Below are positions 17,233 through 25,999 of a stretch of DNA of 64,000 nt, in pieces (position 1 is the first letter of the stretch; each line of letters starts with the position of its first letter). The DNA is taken from assembly GCA_000496475.1 (NCBI GenBank), contig AYMW01000001.1:40858-104857 (forward strand). Direction: 5' to 3'. The stretch is from Betaproteobacteria bacterium MOLA814. Lineage in GTDB: Bacteria; Pseudomonadota; Gammaproteobacteria; Burkholderiales; Burkholderiaceae_C. Under the pieces are notes generated by a model. That model was given only the letters and a program-made list of their open reading frames with translations. It made no database searches and was not told where the DNA came from. The position numbers were made by a program, and so were the translations under genes.

Positions 17233-18300
17233 TCAACCCCTGTTTTCGTAAACGCCAAGCTTGCGGTGCAGTGGCGACTCATCCGCCATAAACAGGAAAC
17301 ATGGTGTGGTGGTCGACTGGTTCTTGAGTGTCACCGCGGTGTAGCCGGGTGCGCAGCACGTGTCTGCTTCGACCATGCTGAAACGGGTTGCCTCGACTTC
17401 CACTTCGGTCTGACCTTCGATCTGGTGAAACACCTGAGCAGGAGAACGTGCAGGCAGTCGTAAAGTCTCGCCGGGACGCAACATCAACGCATAAAACCCC
17501 AAAATACTCTCTACGTCCGCGCCTGTCTCAGGATTGATATAGGTGACCTGTACGGGGTCGGCTCCAGATTGCTCCTCGGCCAGCGACAGCAATGCGGCCT
17601 TGGCATCGGCCCAGGGGTAGCGCAGCATGGGATAAGCCTTGTCCGAGCGCTGGAACACCTTGGTGGGGGCCACGCCGCCTCGGGCATAAGCCTTGAAGCC
17701 TTGACTGGCGGTAGCACTTTGGCTGGGTCCCTCCAGGTGGTAAGAGGTCTCGGTGTAATAGATCAACGGCAGATCCAAAACATCCAGCCAGATCACCGGA
17801 TTTTTGCCATCATGCCCATGCTCATGCCAGAGACCGGTGGGCGTAAGGATCAAATCACCACGAAGCATGGGACACTGTTCTCCGCCCACCAAGGTCCACG
17901 CACCCTCGCCCTCCACCACCATGCGAACGGCATTGGGCGTATGGCGGTGCGCCGGCGCCAGCTCCCCCGGCAGCAACAACTGCATGCCCAGGTACATGGC
18001 CGCGCTGGCCTGCATTTTGTCCAGACCATGGCCCGGATTGGCAAGGACCAACACGCGTCGTTCGGCCTTCTCGATCGGCGTCAACGTGCCGGCCTCAATC
18101 AACAGCTCACGGATATCGCTGTAGGGCCAATGCGTCGTCTGTGTCTTACGCGTTGGAATATTGGGCGGCAATACGCCGCGCAGGCTCGGCCACAAAGGCA
18201 CCAAGTTGCGCTGCGTCAGTCGCTCGCGGTATGCCAGCGGCAGGTCTTCCAGACGTCCCAATGTGTCAAACCGATTGTTGTCGTTCATGTGTGTTGTCAT
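17233..18300 (-). CDS. nagI: Gentisate 1,2-dioxygenase-like bicupin
   Basis: This Fe(II) enzyme opens the ring of gentisate to maleylpyruvate using O2. The protein has 355 residues with two cupin domains. Metal ligands are in ELAPAHRHTPNAVRMVVEGE (domain 1), and the partner His is near LWHEHGHDG. A degenerate second cupin lies at ~250-340. AGGA precedes ATG 18300. It is the last gene of the salicylate 5-hydroxylase operon, which makes gentisate. It looks somewhat different from textbook NagI and nearer the salicylate/1-hydroxy-2-naphthoate dioxygenase branch, so direct ring cleavage of another hydroxyacid is possible. Confidence 0.85.
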   Translation of the reverse strand: MTTHMNDNNRFDTLGRLEDLPLAYRERLTQRNLVPLWPSLRGVLPPNIPTRKTQTTHWPYSDIRELLIEAGTLTPIEKAERRVLVLANPGHGLDKMQASAAMYLGMQLLLPGELAPAHRHTPNAVRMVVEGEGAWTLVGGEQCPMLRGDLILTPTGLWHEHGHDGKNPVIWLDVLDLPLIYYTETSYHLEGPSQSATASQGFKAYARGGVAPTKVFQRSDKAYPMLRYPWADAKAALLSLAEEQSGADPVQVTYINPETGADVESILGFYALMLRPGETLRLPARSPAQVFHQIEGQTEVEVEATRFSMVEADTCCAPGYTAVTLKNQSTTTPCFLFMADESPLHRKLGVYENRG

Positions 18301-18356
18301 ATTTGCTTCCTAAAGTTTGTTGTGACGCCAGCCGAATGACGCGCAGTTAAGTCACA

Positions 18357-18671
18357 TCAGTCGAGTTTCAACATCACCCGCATGTTCTCGATACGCACCG
18401 TATAGGTCTTGATGTTCTCGGTCAGGGGTGCACACAGAGCCTGGCCGGAGCAAACATCAAATCGCCCCTGATGCAGTGGGCACTCGATCTCGCGACCTTC
18501 GAGAAAACCGTCGCTCAGCCGTGCATGGCCGTGGGAACAGATGTTGTCGGTGGCGAAAACCTCGCCGTCGACTTCGAACAGGGCAATGTCCTTGCCTGCC
18601 ACCATCACGCCAATCACATCCCCCTCGGGCACCTCGGCCTGCGCGGCCGCATCGATCCAGTTTGTGGTCAT
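18357..18671 (-). CDS. nagAb: Rieske ferredoxin of salicylate 5-hydroxylase
   Basis: The protein has 104 residues. The [2Fe-2S] Rieske ligands are CSHGHARL and CPLHQGRFD. It shuttles electrons from the NagAa reductase to the NagGH oxygenase. It lies nine bases after the small subunit gene and 56 bp before nagI, within one leftward operon. The size and motif spacing fit NahAb/NagAb-type ferredoxins. Confidence 0.92.
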   Translation of the reverse strand: MTTNWIDAAAQAEVPEGDVIGVMVAGKDIALFEVDGEVFATDNICSHGHARLSDGFLEGREIECPLHQGRFDVCSGQALCAPLTENIKTYTVRIENMRVMLKLD

Positions 18672-18680
18672 GACGGCTCC

Positions 18681-19157
18681 TCAGATGGGGTAGATCAACG
18701 AGTTGGGTATCAACTCACTGTCGTAGATGACGAGCCGAGAGGCAAACTTCAGACCCTGCGGCGTGCGCACCACCTCATCCAGCGTGCGCCCGACATTAAA
18801 GACGGTCGACTCCTTGGACAGCCGCGTGCGGAACACCGCGTAATTAGCCTCGCTGTGGATGCGCCCGTCTGCGTCTACCTTGCGCACAACCGGCGTGCCC
18901 ACCACATGGCGTTGGTAATACGGGTCGTGGAACAGCGTCTCACGGATGCCATACACACGGTCCTTGAGCATGCCTTTGCTCTCAAAGGCGAGCGTCGACA
19001 AAGGGAACCCGCGCTCGTGGTTTTCTCGCGGCTGCAGCTTGTACACGCAGTCGTCGATGAAGAACTCGGGCCAAGCATCCCAGTCAGCCGCGTCGACGGC
19101 CGAAGCGTAGTCACCGTACAGCTGAGTCAGTTCGAAGTAGTTTTTAAAGTCCATCAT
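18681..19157 (-). CDS. nagH: Salicylate 5-hydroxylase, small (beta) oxygenase subunit
   Basis: The protein has 158 residues with the SnoaL/NTF2-like cone fold of ring-hydroxylating beta subunits ([20 protein letters not shown] at the N-terminus, then [15 protein letters not shown]). It plays a structural role in the oxygenase with NagG. Its start ATG overlaps the nagG stop by four bases (ATGA), which suggests coupled translation. Confidence 0.92.
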   Translation of the reverse strand: MMDFKNYFELTQLYGDYASAVDAADWDAWPEFFIDDCVYKLQPRENHERGFPLSTLAFESKGMLKDRVYGIRETLFHDPYYQRHVVGTPVVRKVDADGRIHSEANYAVFRTRLSKESTVFNVGRTLDEVVRTPQGLKFASRLVIYDSELIPNSLIYPI

Positions 19158-20416
19158 GTCGCCTCCATCACTTTGCGCCAGTATTCGTACATGCCGCGAA
19201 TCAGCGTCTCGGTGACCATGTGATCCGTGTCGCCTACTTCACGGCCACCGAGCTCGACAAGTGCGCGGTGCGAGGGCTTGGTCTCAAAGGCCTCCTGAGA
19301 CCATTCGATGACTTCGCCGTCGTCAGCCGAGACGAACCCAGCCGGACCAAACAAGTTGGCCTGTTGCAGGCGGCGCTGCGTCATCTCCTCGCTGTCGTCC
19401 TCGAAGCCGAAGTGCGTCCAAACGAAGTCAAAGGCGCCATGACCGTCAGGCTGGATATGACGTGTGGACACGCTGTTGACCTGCTGTTGAAAGATGACAC
19501 TTGGGAAAACAGTCATCATCACGGCGGTAGGCCCGCCCCACCAAGGCTCCTGCACGATGTCTAAGAAGCGCGGATCGTTGAGTTCCATGTTGGCCTTAAA
19601 ACTCGATACTTGCGTCACGTCGGCGGCCTTGCCGGCTGCGCCACGCGTGGACACCATGGCCGCATGGCGGTGGTGAGTGTCCATCAGCAGCTGCGACTTG
19701 TTGTCCGCGCGCCAAAGCCCGAAGGTGACGAACCAGGTATGCAGCAATCCCGGATGGTAAGGATCCTTGATGTTCTCTTGCATCAGCTTCCAGTTGCCCG
19801 GAATCCGTTGGCGGTTGTAGCCCAGGATTTTGAGTTTTCGCCCGTCAAACAGGCGGTCGAAATATCCGAGGATCACCGGGCCGAGGAAGTCTTCGAGCGG
19901 CTCCACGTCGTGGTCGAACGAAGCGAAGACCACACCGCCGCGCGTGGCGACCTTGAGCTTGGTGAGGTTATGGTCCGACGGCTTGAAGTCCGCCGGCATA
20001 CCGCCGTTGACCTTGCCGTCCTGCTTGACGCCGCGCCTAAACGGTACGCCTTGCAGGTCGCCAGACAACGAATAGTTCCACTGATGGTAGGGGCAGGTCA
20101 GGCTGTCTCGGTTGCCGTGTCGTTCGCGGCAGAAAGCCATGCCGCGGTGTGCGCAGACGTTCTCGACAACGTGAATAGAGCCGTCTTTTTCACGCACCAT
20201 CAGCACGGAGCGTTCACCTATGACGGTGCGTTTGAAATCGCCTGCATGTGGGATTTCAGCGTCAAGGCCAACGTAGCACCAGTGGTCGTTATAAAACAGA
20301 CGATCCAGTTCTTTTTTGTACAAATCCTCTCTGGTGTAGGCCCAAAATGGCACTCGACTGGTTCCTTCTTCTGGCCACTTGGGGTTTTCTGGGAATACGG
20401 TATTGCTTACGCTCAT
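19154..20416 (-). CDS. nagG: Salicylate 5-hydroxylase, large (alpha) oxygenase subunit
   Basis: This is the catalytic subunit, adding a hydroxyl to salicylate to give gentisate. The protein has 420 residues. Rieske ligands are CAHRGMAF and CPYHQWNY. The mononuclear iron site is in [16 protein letters not shown]. The stretches [20 protein letters not shown] and [10 protein letters not shown] are as I remember in NagG of Ralstonia U2, so the salicylate assignment is stronger than the general Rieske family. It is the second gene of the operon after the reductase. Confidence 0.93.
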   Translation of the reverse strand: MSVSNTVFPENPKWPEEGTSRVPFWAYTREDLYKKELDRLFYNDHWCYVGLDAEIPHAGDFKRTVIGERSVLMVREKDGSIHVVENVCAHRGMAFCRERHGNRDSLTCPYHQWNYSLSGDLQGVPFRRGVKQDGKVNGGMPADFKPSDHNLTKLKVATRGGVVFASFDHDVEPLEDFLGPVILGYFDRLFDGRKLKILGYNRQRIPGNWKLMQENIKDPYHPGLLHTWFVTFGLWRADNKSQLLMDTHHRHAAMVSTRGAAGKAADVTQVSSFKANMELNDPRFLDIVQEPWWGGPTAVMMTVFPSVIFQQQVNSVSTRHIQPDGHGAFDFVWTHFGFEDDSEEMTQRRLQQANLFGPAGFVSADDGEVIEWSQEAFETKPSHRALVELGGREVGDTDHMVTETLIRGMYEYWRKVMEAT

Positions 20417-20462
20417 TGCTTGTCTCCTATCGGTGTTTGGGTTTCAATGAATGCCGCGTGCG

Positions 20463-21449
20463 TCAGACGCCGCTGGGGTAAAAGGCGTCCGCGTGAACAT
20501 GCCCTGGTGCAACGCCCATTCGAGTTACAAGCATGTTGAGGGCCTCCACCATCGCAGGGGCGCCACACAGGTAGGCTCGCCAACCTGCCAATCCGTTTAA
20601 GTCGCTCTTAATTGCATCGGTAACCAAGCCGCTGCGCTGGCCTGAGCCAGCAGCCCCGGTGGCGACGACGATATGGACGGTCACATTCGGATGGTCGTCA
20701 GCCAATGCATGCAGACGTTCGAGGTCGTACAGGTCATGCGAACTTCGAACGCCAAAGTAGAGGTGGATCGCGTTTTGCATGCCGGCCTCTAACGCACCAC
20801 GGACAATCGACAGCACGGGCGCCAAACCAGTCCCACCGCCCACGCAAAGCATCGGTCCGGTGTGCTTTTTACGAAGATACGCAGAACCTAGCGGACCACT
20901 GACACGAATGGGCGCTCCTACTGTCAGGTCATCAAAAATGAATGCAGTGACACGACCATCCGGCACTCGGCGAATCTGAAACTCCATCTCCAAGTCGTCA
21001 CACAAACCGGCCATCGAGTAAGGGCGAATGTGGTCGGGGGTGAATTGCAACGTTGCATATTGCCCAGAACTGAAACCCATCGGCTTGGCAAGCTTGACTC
21101 GGAGCCGACGGATGTCATGGGTTGCCTCTTCAATTGCAGTCACCGTGCCCTTAACAATCCGCGCGACATGCACGACAACCTCGTCTACATCTGGCAATTC
21201 GATCACGCAATTGTCGATAAGCACCGACTGGCAAGCCAAAACATAGTCGTCCTTGCTGGTGTGTGGTCTGCCTGCTTCAGGGCCGCTGTTGCGAACTTGG
21301 CCGGATACAACACGGCAACGGCAGGTTTCGCAACGCCCCGACATACAGCTGTAGGAGATAGGCAATTGGTTGGCCCTCAGCACGTCCAGCAGGTTGCTGC
21401 CGCTGTCCACGTTCAAGCGAATGTTGAGAGGCTCTACGAAGAGTTCCAT
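20463..21449 (-). CDS. nagAa: Ferredoxin reductase of the salicylate 5-hydroxylase system
   Basis: The protein has 328 residues. An N-terminal plant-type [2Fe-2S] domain carries [11 protein letters not shown] plus a later LACQ. The FAD site is RPYSMAG, and the NAD(P) site is [20 protein letters not shown]. It passes electrons from NAD(P)H to the Rieske ferredoxin. It is the first gene of the operon. Together with nagG, nagH, nagAb and nagI it reproduces the order of the nag cluster. ATG 21449 begins [12 protein letters not shown]. Confidence 0.92.
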   Translation of the reverse strand: MELFVEPLNIRLNVDSGSNLLDVLRANQLPISYSCMSGRCETCRCRVVSGQVRNSGPEAGRPHTSKDDYVLACQSVLIDNCVIELPDVDEVVVHVARIVKGTVTAIEEATHDIRRLRVKLAKPMGFSSGQYATLQFTPDHIRPYSMAGLCDDLEMEFQIRRVPDGRVTAFIFDDLTVGAPIRVSGPLGSAYLRKKHTGPMLCVGGGTGLAPVLSIVRGALEAGMQNAIHLYFGVRSSHDLYDLERLHALADDHPNVTVHIVVATGAAGSGQRSGLVTDAIKSDLNGLAGWRAYLCGAPAMVEALNMLVTRMGVAPGHVHADAFYPSGV

Positions 21450-21565
21450 GGTTTGACGGCCTACGCCTTTGTCTCCTATTTCAGGTTATTTTGAAGACCT
21501 GTGCGATATAAGTCCATAAACCAACTTCTATAGATAGAATCACCGTTGTGAATAATGGAGGTGGT
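21450..21565. promoter_or_regulatory. Divergent control region of the salicylate operon
   Basis: This 116-bp region separates nagAa (leftward) and the NahR-like regulator (rightward). It holds a 14-bp inverted repeat, TTCTATAGATAGAA (21526-21539), 26 bp before the regulator start. It is a plausible LysR-type site, though it does not match the known NahR box that I remember. GGAGG before ATG 21566 is the regulator's ribosome site. Confidence 0.55.
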
Positions 21566-22522
21566 ATGGATCTGCGCGAAATCGACCTGAATCTCTTGGT
21601 TGTCTTTAACCAGCTTCTCTTGGATCGCAGCGTTTCCAAGGCGGCAGAAAAATTGGGGCTGTCGCAGCCAGCGGTTAGTAATGCACTCAAACGGTTGCGA
21701 GCGGCGCTCAAAGATGAACTGTTTTTACGCACGTCACGAGGAATGGAGCCCACGCCGTTCGCCTTGCATTTGGCAGAGCCAGTGGTGTATGCCCTGAACG
21801 CACTTCAGGCGGCATTCACCACACGCGATTCATTTGAACCGCAGACCAGCACTCGAAATTTTCAGCTGGCTATGACCGATATTGGCGAGATGTACTTCAT
21901 ACCACCCCTGATGGTTCTTTTGTCGAAGGTTGCACCCAATGTGCAGATAAGTACCGTGCGACCTAACTCAGGAAATTTGAGGAAGGACATGGAGTCGGGT
22001 ACGGTCGATCTGGCTCTTGGCCTGTTACCCAACTTACAAACGGGCTTCTTTCAACGTCGCCTGTTTCGACACAAATATGTATGTGTATTTCGCAAAGGGC
22101 ATCCTGTAGCGAAATCACCGATCACGTTGAGACAATTTTCCGAACTGGAACATGTCGGGGTCGTTGCGGCAAATACTGGGCATAGTGAAGTCGATGGCCT
22201 GCTCAAGCTTGCAGGCATACAACGCAAGATGAGACTGATAGTTCCACACTTCATTGCCGTGGGACACATACTACAAACCACCAATCTCATTTCGACTCTT
22301 CCTGAGCGATTTGCGCAGCGATGCGAGGTGCCTTTTGAACTTGTCACATCACCCCATCCTGCTCGATTACCAGATATCGCGATCAATCTTTTTTGGCACG
22401 CTAAGTTCAACCGAGATCCCGCTAACATGTGGATTCGACAGCTTTTTGTAGAGCTTTTCGCAGATAGCTATCTGAATAAGTCATTGCCTCCTACTGAGTC
22501 GATTACACCAAGTTTAAAGTGA
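21566..22522 (+). CDS. nagR: NahR/NagR-like LysR-family regulator
   Basis: The protein has 318 residues. The HTH segment includes VSKAAEKLGLSQPAVSNALK. The effector domain carries FQLAMTDIGEMYFIPPLM and GTVDLALGLLPNLQTGFFQR, phrases shared with NahR, the salicylate-responsive activator. It is divergent from nagAa and so probably activates the operon when salicylate binds. ATG 21566 with GGAGG five bases upstream is preferred to GTG 21548. Confidence 0.92.
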   Translation: MDLREIDLNLLVVFNQLLLDRSVSKAAEKLGLSQPAVSNALKRLRAALKDELFLRTSRGMEPTPFALHLAEPVVYALNALQAAFTTRDSFEPQTSTRNFQLAMTDIGEMYFIPPLMVLLSKVAPNVQISTVRPNSGNLRKDMESGTVDLALGLLPNLQTGFFQRRLFRHKYVCVFRKGHPVAKSPITLRQFSELEHVGVVAANTGHSEVDGLLKLAGIQRKMRLIVPHFIAVGHILQTTNLISTLPERFAQRCEVPFELVTSPHPARLPDIAINLFWHAKFNRDPANMWIRQLFVELFADSYLNKSLPPTESITPSLK

Positions 22523-22603
22523 CCGCTTCATGTCGCAGGGCGTACTCGAAAGCCCCATCCAAATGGGCCACATTGGCCTTCACCGGCTTGTAAAGACAAC
22601 AAC

Positions 22604-22682
22604 GCTTGCAAGGTGGCGTAAGCGCGAAGGCGGACAAGCCCTCTCGCCTTTTTAATCAAACCAATGGTTTACCCACGGGAGA
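22604..22682 (+). repeat. Dispersed repeat R, copy 3
   Basis: CTTGCAAGGTGGCGTAAGCG through CCTTTTTAAT resembles 16400-16488. One frame encodes LARWRKREGGQALSPF then TAA, and is open upstream to ATG 22530. It lies 82 bp after the nagR stop, so copies 2 and 3 bracket the salicylate cluster in direct orientation. Confidence 0.55.
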
Positions 22683-22814
22683 TGCATTGTGTCGACGGCG
22701 CCTTCTTTTAGGCAAATCAAACCGCTGAACTTGGACCTGCTGCCAAAGGGCTGCATCGTCTCTGGCGCATCAATGCCAGTCAGTCAAATGAAAGCGTTAA
22801 GGTCTTTCCTACGA

Positions 22815-23168
22815 TCAGAATGCGGGAGAAAAACCGCGTTGGATACAGGCTTCACGCGGTTGGTGTACGGCGAGGGCACGCGCCGAAAAGGTGCGAAACG
22901 CAATAGTCTGCCCGTAAACCTCGAACGAGATCATGCCCGTTGTGCAATCGACCAGCAGATTGGCGATATAGCCCCGGCGGGCCATTCCAGTTGGCGTCGT
23001 ATCGCTCGCGTTCCAGTCTGTGGGGGTGCCTGTCCACCCTTGATAAGGCGGTTCATAGCCACCCTCGGTGTTGTCAAATCCGCCGGCGTCGAGAGCCAGA
23101 CCAACGACAAAGAGTAAGACGCAAAGTAGGCCAATCGCTGAAAGGCTCAGGATGCCTATGCGCTTCAT
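22815..23168 (-). CDS. Small membrane-anchored protein of unknown function
   Basis: The protein has 117 residues. An N-terminal hydrophobic segment (IGILSLSAIGLLCVLLFVVG) begins right after MKR. A soluble part follows with YEPPYQGWTGTPTDWN and IANLLVDCTTGMISFEVYGQ. It could be a signal anchor with a periplasmic domain. ATG 23168 is chosen because it starts the hydrophobic segment. I know no family for it. Confidence 0.5.
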   Translation of the reverse strand: MKRIGILSLSAIGLLCVLLFVVGLALDAGGFDNTEGGYEPPYQGWTGTPTDWNASDTTPTGMARRGYIANLLVDCTTGMISFEVYGQTIAFRTFSARALAVHQPREACIQRGFSPAF

Positions 23169-23611
23169 GCCATTGCCTGTGGCAAACCATTCAAATTCCA
23201 GTTCATCGTTGTTCCCTTTTTGAGTCTCACTGACGTTAAACAAGGTGCATAGGCTTCGAGCACCTCTTCTGTGGATACGCTCATTGCCCTCCAACACATT
23301 TCAAACTTGCATGCCTATGCCTGTGTTGGCTGAGTGACATTGATGGCTGTTGGAGCCAACAAGATCCGTAGGATCAGTGTGTCAGTCATCCAGGTCCATT
23401 GGAATGCAATGGTCACGGGCTTGCCGACACAGGCCGTCAAAGCCGCTGCCGCCTGAGTCTTTCTCAGACTGTCCCTGCTGACTACGACTGAAGAAACGGT
23501 AATATCTTATTCGTGGCGGATGCTTCCCTTGATGAGGACGTGTCCCTAGGGATTGAGATTGTGATTAACCTTTACCTTGCCAATTACTATAACCAGCCCA
23601 GGAGTTAGCGC
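23169..23611. other. Intergenic, 443 bp, no gene recognised
   Basis: No convincing ORF or RNA is seen. It separates two divergent small genes and ends with AGGAG before the SnoaL-like gene. Confidence 0.4.
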
Positions 23612-23995
23612 TTGAAACATGACCTTGAAGCCAATAAATCGAACGCCGAAGCGTTTTACCGCACAGCATACCAAGGGGATGCGGACAAGGCAGTAAGAGA
23701 TTACGTTGGGACAGATTACAAGCAACACAACCCGTTGGTGGCCGATGGTAAAGCGGGATTCATTGATTACTTTAACAGCATGAATCGCGACTATCCACAT
23801 AAAAATATAGCGTTTGTACGCGCTATTGCGCAAGACGACTTGGTCGCGCTGCACACCCTACAAACATGGCCTGGCAATGAGCAGTTTGTGACTATGGATT
23901 TTTTTCGCTTTGATGGCCAAGGCAAAATTGTTGAACACTGGGACGCCATACAAACAGTACCTGAAGTCAGCCAAAACGGTAACACCATGTATTGA
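23612..23995 (+). CDS. SnoaL/NTF2-like protein
   Basis: The protein has 127 residues from TTG 23612, which has AGGAG seven bases upstream. The SnoaL-like fold shows NAEAFYRTAYQGDADKAVRD, YVGTDYKQHNPLVADGK and VTMDFFRFDGQGKIVEHWDA. Many members of this predicted-ester-cyclase-like family are found in catabolic or oxidative-stress contexts. The substrate is unknown. It stands alone on its strand. Confidence 0.8.
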   Translation: MKHDLEANKSNAEAFYRTAYQGDADKAVRDYVGTDYKQHNPLVADGKAGFIDYFNSMNRDYPHKNIAFVRAIAQDDLVALHTLQTWPGNEQFVTMDFFRFDGQGKIVEHWDAIQTVPEVSQNGNTMY

Positions 23996-24518
23996 TTGAG
24001 GTCCGAATAAAGGTGAGCCTTGCCTTGTATCTCGCGAGGTAAATGATTTCTCATTCATCGGCCAAGTTGGTCTTAAATGGACGTGACTTAGAGACAGGCA
24101 TTCGGTGCGCAAAAGTAAGTTGGCACGTCTTCACAGCGCATGTGCGTTTATCTGTGCACAAATAAATCGTTGAGAAATCGTTTTATAGACACCGACCGTT
24201 ACTGCACTGGCCGAATCACAACTTACAGCTACTTGTCATCTGGCGCACCGCTGCCAGTCTCAAACGGATCTCTTTGTCATTTGGGCGACCTTGTTGTTTC
24301 GTGACGCGGCTCCTAGGTAAGGTCTGTAGCCCCTCCCCGCCCCCGCGGCAACGAAAGATGATCTGTCACTGTTCACCTGAAGCAACACGCAGCGCGACCT
24401 TACCGAAACTCAGTGCATTCGGGCTATTTCGCTGGGGGCGATGACCCTGCTGTGTCTGGCATTGTGTGCGGCCTTCATAAGGACTTCAACTTTTTGAAAA
24501 AACCTTTAAAGTGGAAAA
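23996..24518. other. Intergenic, 523 bp, no gene recognised
   Basis: No supported ORF or RNA gene. Near 24440-24480 one frame reads like a short hydrophobic segment (MTLLCLALCAAF), possibly a relic of a membrane protein. Confidence 0.35.
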
Positions 24519-25283
24519 ATGTCAAAACAAAAAGTCTGCTTGGTCGTAGGTGCTGGTGATGCAACTGGAGGCGCAGTTGCTAAGCGATTTGCACGCGAAG
24601 GTTTTAGTGTGTGCGTTACCCGAAGAACACTGGATAAATTACAGCCATTGCTCAGAGACATTCAACAAACTGGGGGCGTCGCTCATGGTTTTGCATCAGA
24701 TGCCCGCAAAGAAGATGAAGTGATTGCCCTTATTGATCACATTGAGTCCAACATCGGCCCTATTGAGGTCTTGGTCTTCAATATTGGCGCCAACTCACCC
24801 AACAGTGTCTTGAGCGAGACTGCACGCCGCTACACAAAAATGTGGGAAATGGCTTGTTTGGCTGGTTTTTTGAATGGCCGCGAAGTTGCCAAGCGAATGG
24901 TGGCCAGAACCAACGAAAGCGACCAGCATACACACGGCGTCAGCCAAAAAGGCACTGTTATTTTCACGGGAGCCACTGCTTCTTTAAGAGGCAGCGCGAA
25001 CTTTGCGGGATTTTCAGGCGGCAAGATGGCTTTACGTGGATTAGCCCAAAGCATGGCACGCGAGCTGGGGCCCATGGGCATTCATGTGGCACACACCATC
25101 ATTGACGGTGCCATCGATACAGAATTCATTCGCACACTGTTTCCTGACCACTACGCATTAAAAGATCAGGGTGGAATTCTGAATCCAGACCACATTGCCG
25201 ATGCCTATTGGATGTTGCACCAACAACCCAGAGACGCTTGGACGCATGAACTTGATTTGCGACCCTACATGGAAAAATTCTGA
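24519..25283 (+). CDS. Short-chain dehydrogenase/reductase family protein, atypical active site
   Basis: The protein has 254 residues with a Rossmann fold. The cofactor glycine motif is VVGAGDATGGAVAKRFAREG, the structural motif is VFNIGAN, and Ser155 is in GATAS. The catalytic Tyr of YxxxK is Phe (F165 in NFAGFSGGKMALRG), while K169 is kept. A subgroup of SDRs with this Phe exists, so it may use a different mechanism or act in binding. It is followed after 21 bp by the HCCA-isomerase-like gene, so they probably form an operon. Confidence 0.85.
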   Translation: MSKQKVCLVVGAGDATGGAVAKRFAREGFSVCVTRRTLDKLQPLLRDIQQTGGVAHGFASDARKEDEVIALIDHIESNIGPIEVLVFNIGANSPNSVLSETARRYTKMWEMACLAGFLNGREVAKRMVARTNESDQHTHGVSQKGTVIFTGATASLRGSANFAGFSGGKMALRGLAQSMARELGPMGIHVAHTIIDGAIDTEFIRTLFPDHYALKDQGGILNPDHIADAYWMLHQQPRDAWTHELDLRPYMEKF

Positions 25284-25304
25284 CTGTTTTTTAGGAGAGA
25301 ACCA

Positions 25305-25898
25305 ATGACAAAAACATTTGACTACTATTTTGATTTTGGCAGTTTAGCCACCTATTTGGCCCACACGCAAATGGACAATATACGGGCGGAAACAGGCGCC
25401 ACGCCCATTTATCTTCCCATGCTGTTGGGCGCAGTTTTTAAGGCTACTGGCAACGCATCGCCCGTGAGCGTGCCTGCCAAGGGCCAGTACATCTTTGTAG
25501 ACTTCAAACGGTTTGCCGATGGCTATGGTGTTCCATTGAACACCAACCCATACTTCCCCATCATCACCACCACCCTCATGCGCATGCTGACTGGTTTACA
25601 GATGCGTTCTGATGACCGAATGCATACATTCATGGACGTGATTTTCAAAGCCATTTGGGTGGATGCACTAAACCTCAATGACCCTGAAGTTGTTGGGACA
25701 GTTTTGCGAGAGGCGCATTTTGACGCCGCGGATTTACTTCATTTAGCCAATGAGCAAGCGACCAAAGACAGACTTAAAGACGTCACCACACAGGCTGTTG
25801 AACGCGGCGTATTTGGTGCGCCCACTTTTTTTGTTGGCGATGACATGTTCTGGGGTCAAGACCGTATCGAGCAGCTGAAGTTGACACTCAAGGCATAA
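25305..25898 (+). CDS. 2-hydroxychromene-2-carboxylate isomerase-like (DsbA/GST-kappa fold)
   Basis: The protein has 197 residues. The active-site segment YYFDFGSLATYLAHT carries the catalytic-type Ser (S13) instead of CxxC, and the C-terminal part has GVFGAPTFFVGDDMFWGQDR. NahD-type enzymes isomerise 2-hydroxychromene-2-carboxylate in naphthalene breakdown with glutathione as cofactor. Nearby salicylate genes make an aromatic role attractive, but this family is broad and often housekeeping. AGGAG precedes ATG 25305. Confidence 0.82.
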   Translation: MTKTFDYYFDFGSLATYLAHTQMDNIRAETGATPIYLPMLLGAVFKATGNASPVSVPAKGQYIFVDFKRFADGYGVPLNTNPYFPIITTTLMRMLTGLQMRSDDRMHTFMDVIFKAIWVDALNLNDPEVVGTVLREAHFDAADLLHLANEQATKDRLKDVTTQAVERGVFGAPTFFVGDDMFWGQDRIEQLKLTLKA

Positions 25899-25999
25899 AC
25901 CACAAGCAGTTACTCAACGTCTATTTACAAAGTCACACGCTTGCAGTAATTTGATCAATTAAGTCATGGGCACATTTGCCAAAATGAGCCCTCAATGGG

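Noticed and set aside
19610-20539. Long plus-strand ORF opposite nagG
   Set aside because: It is the antisense shadow of a clearly real oxygenase gene.
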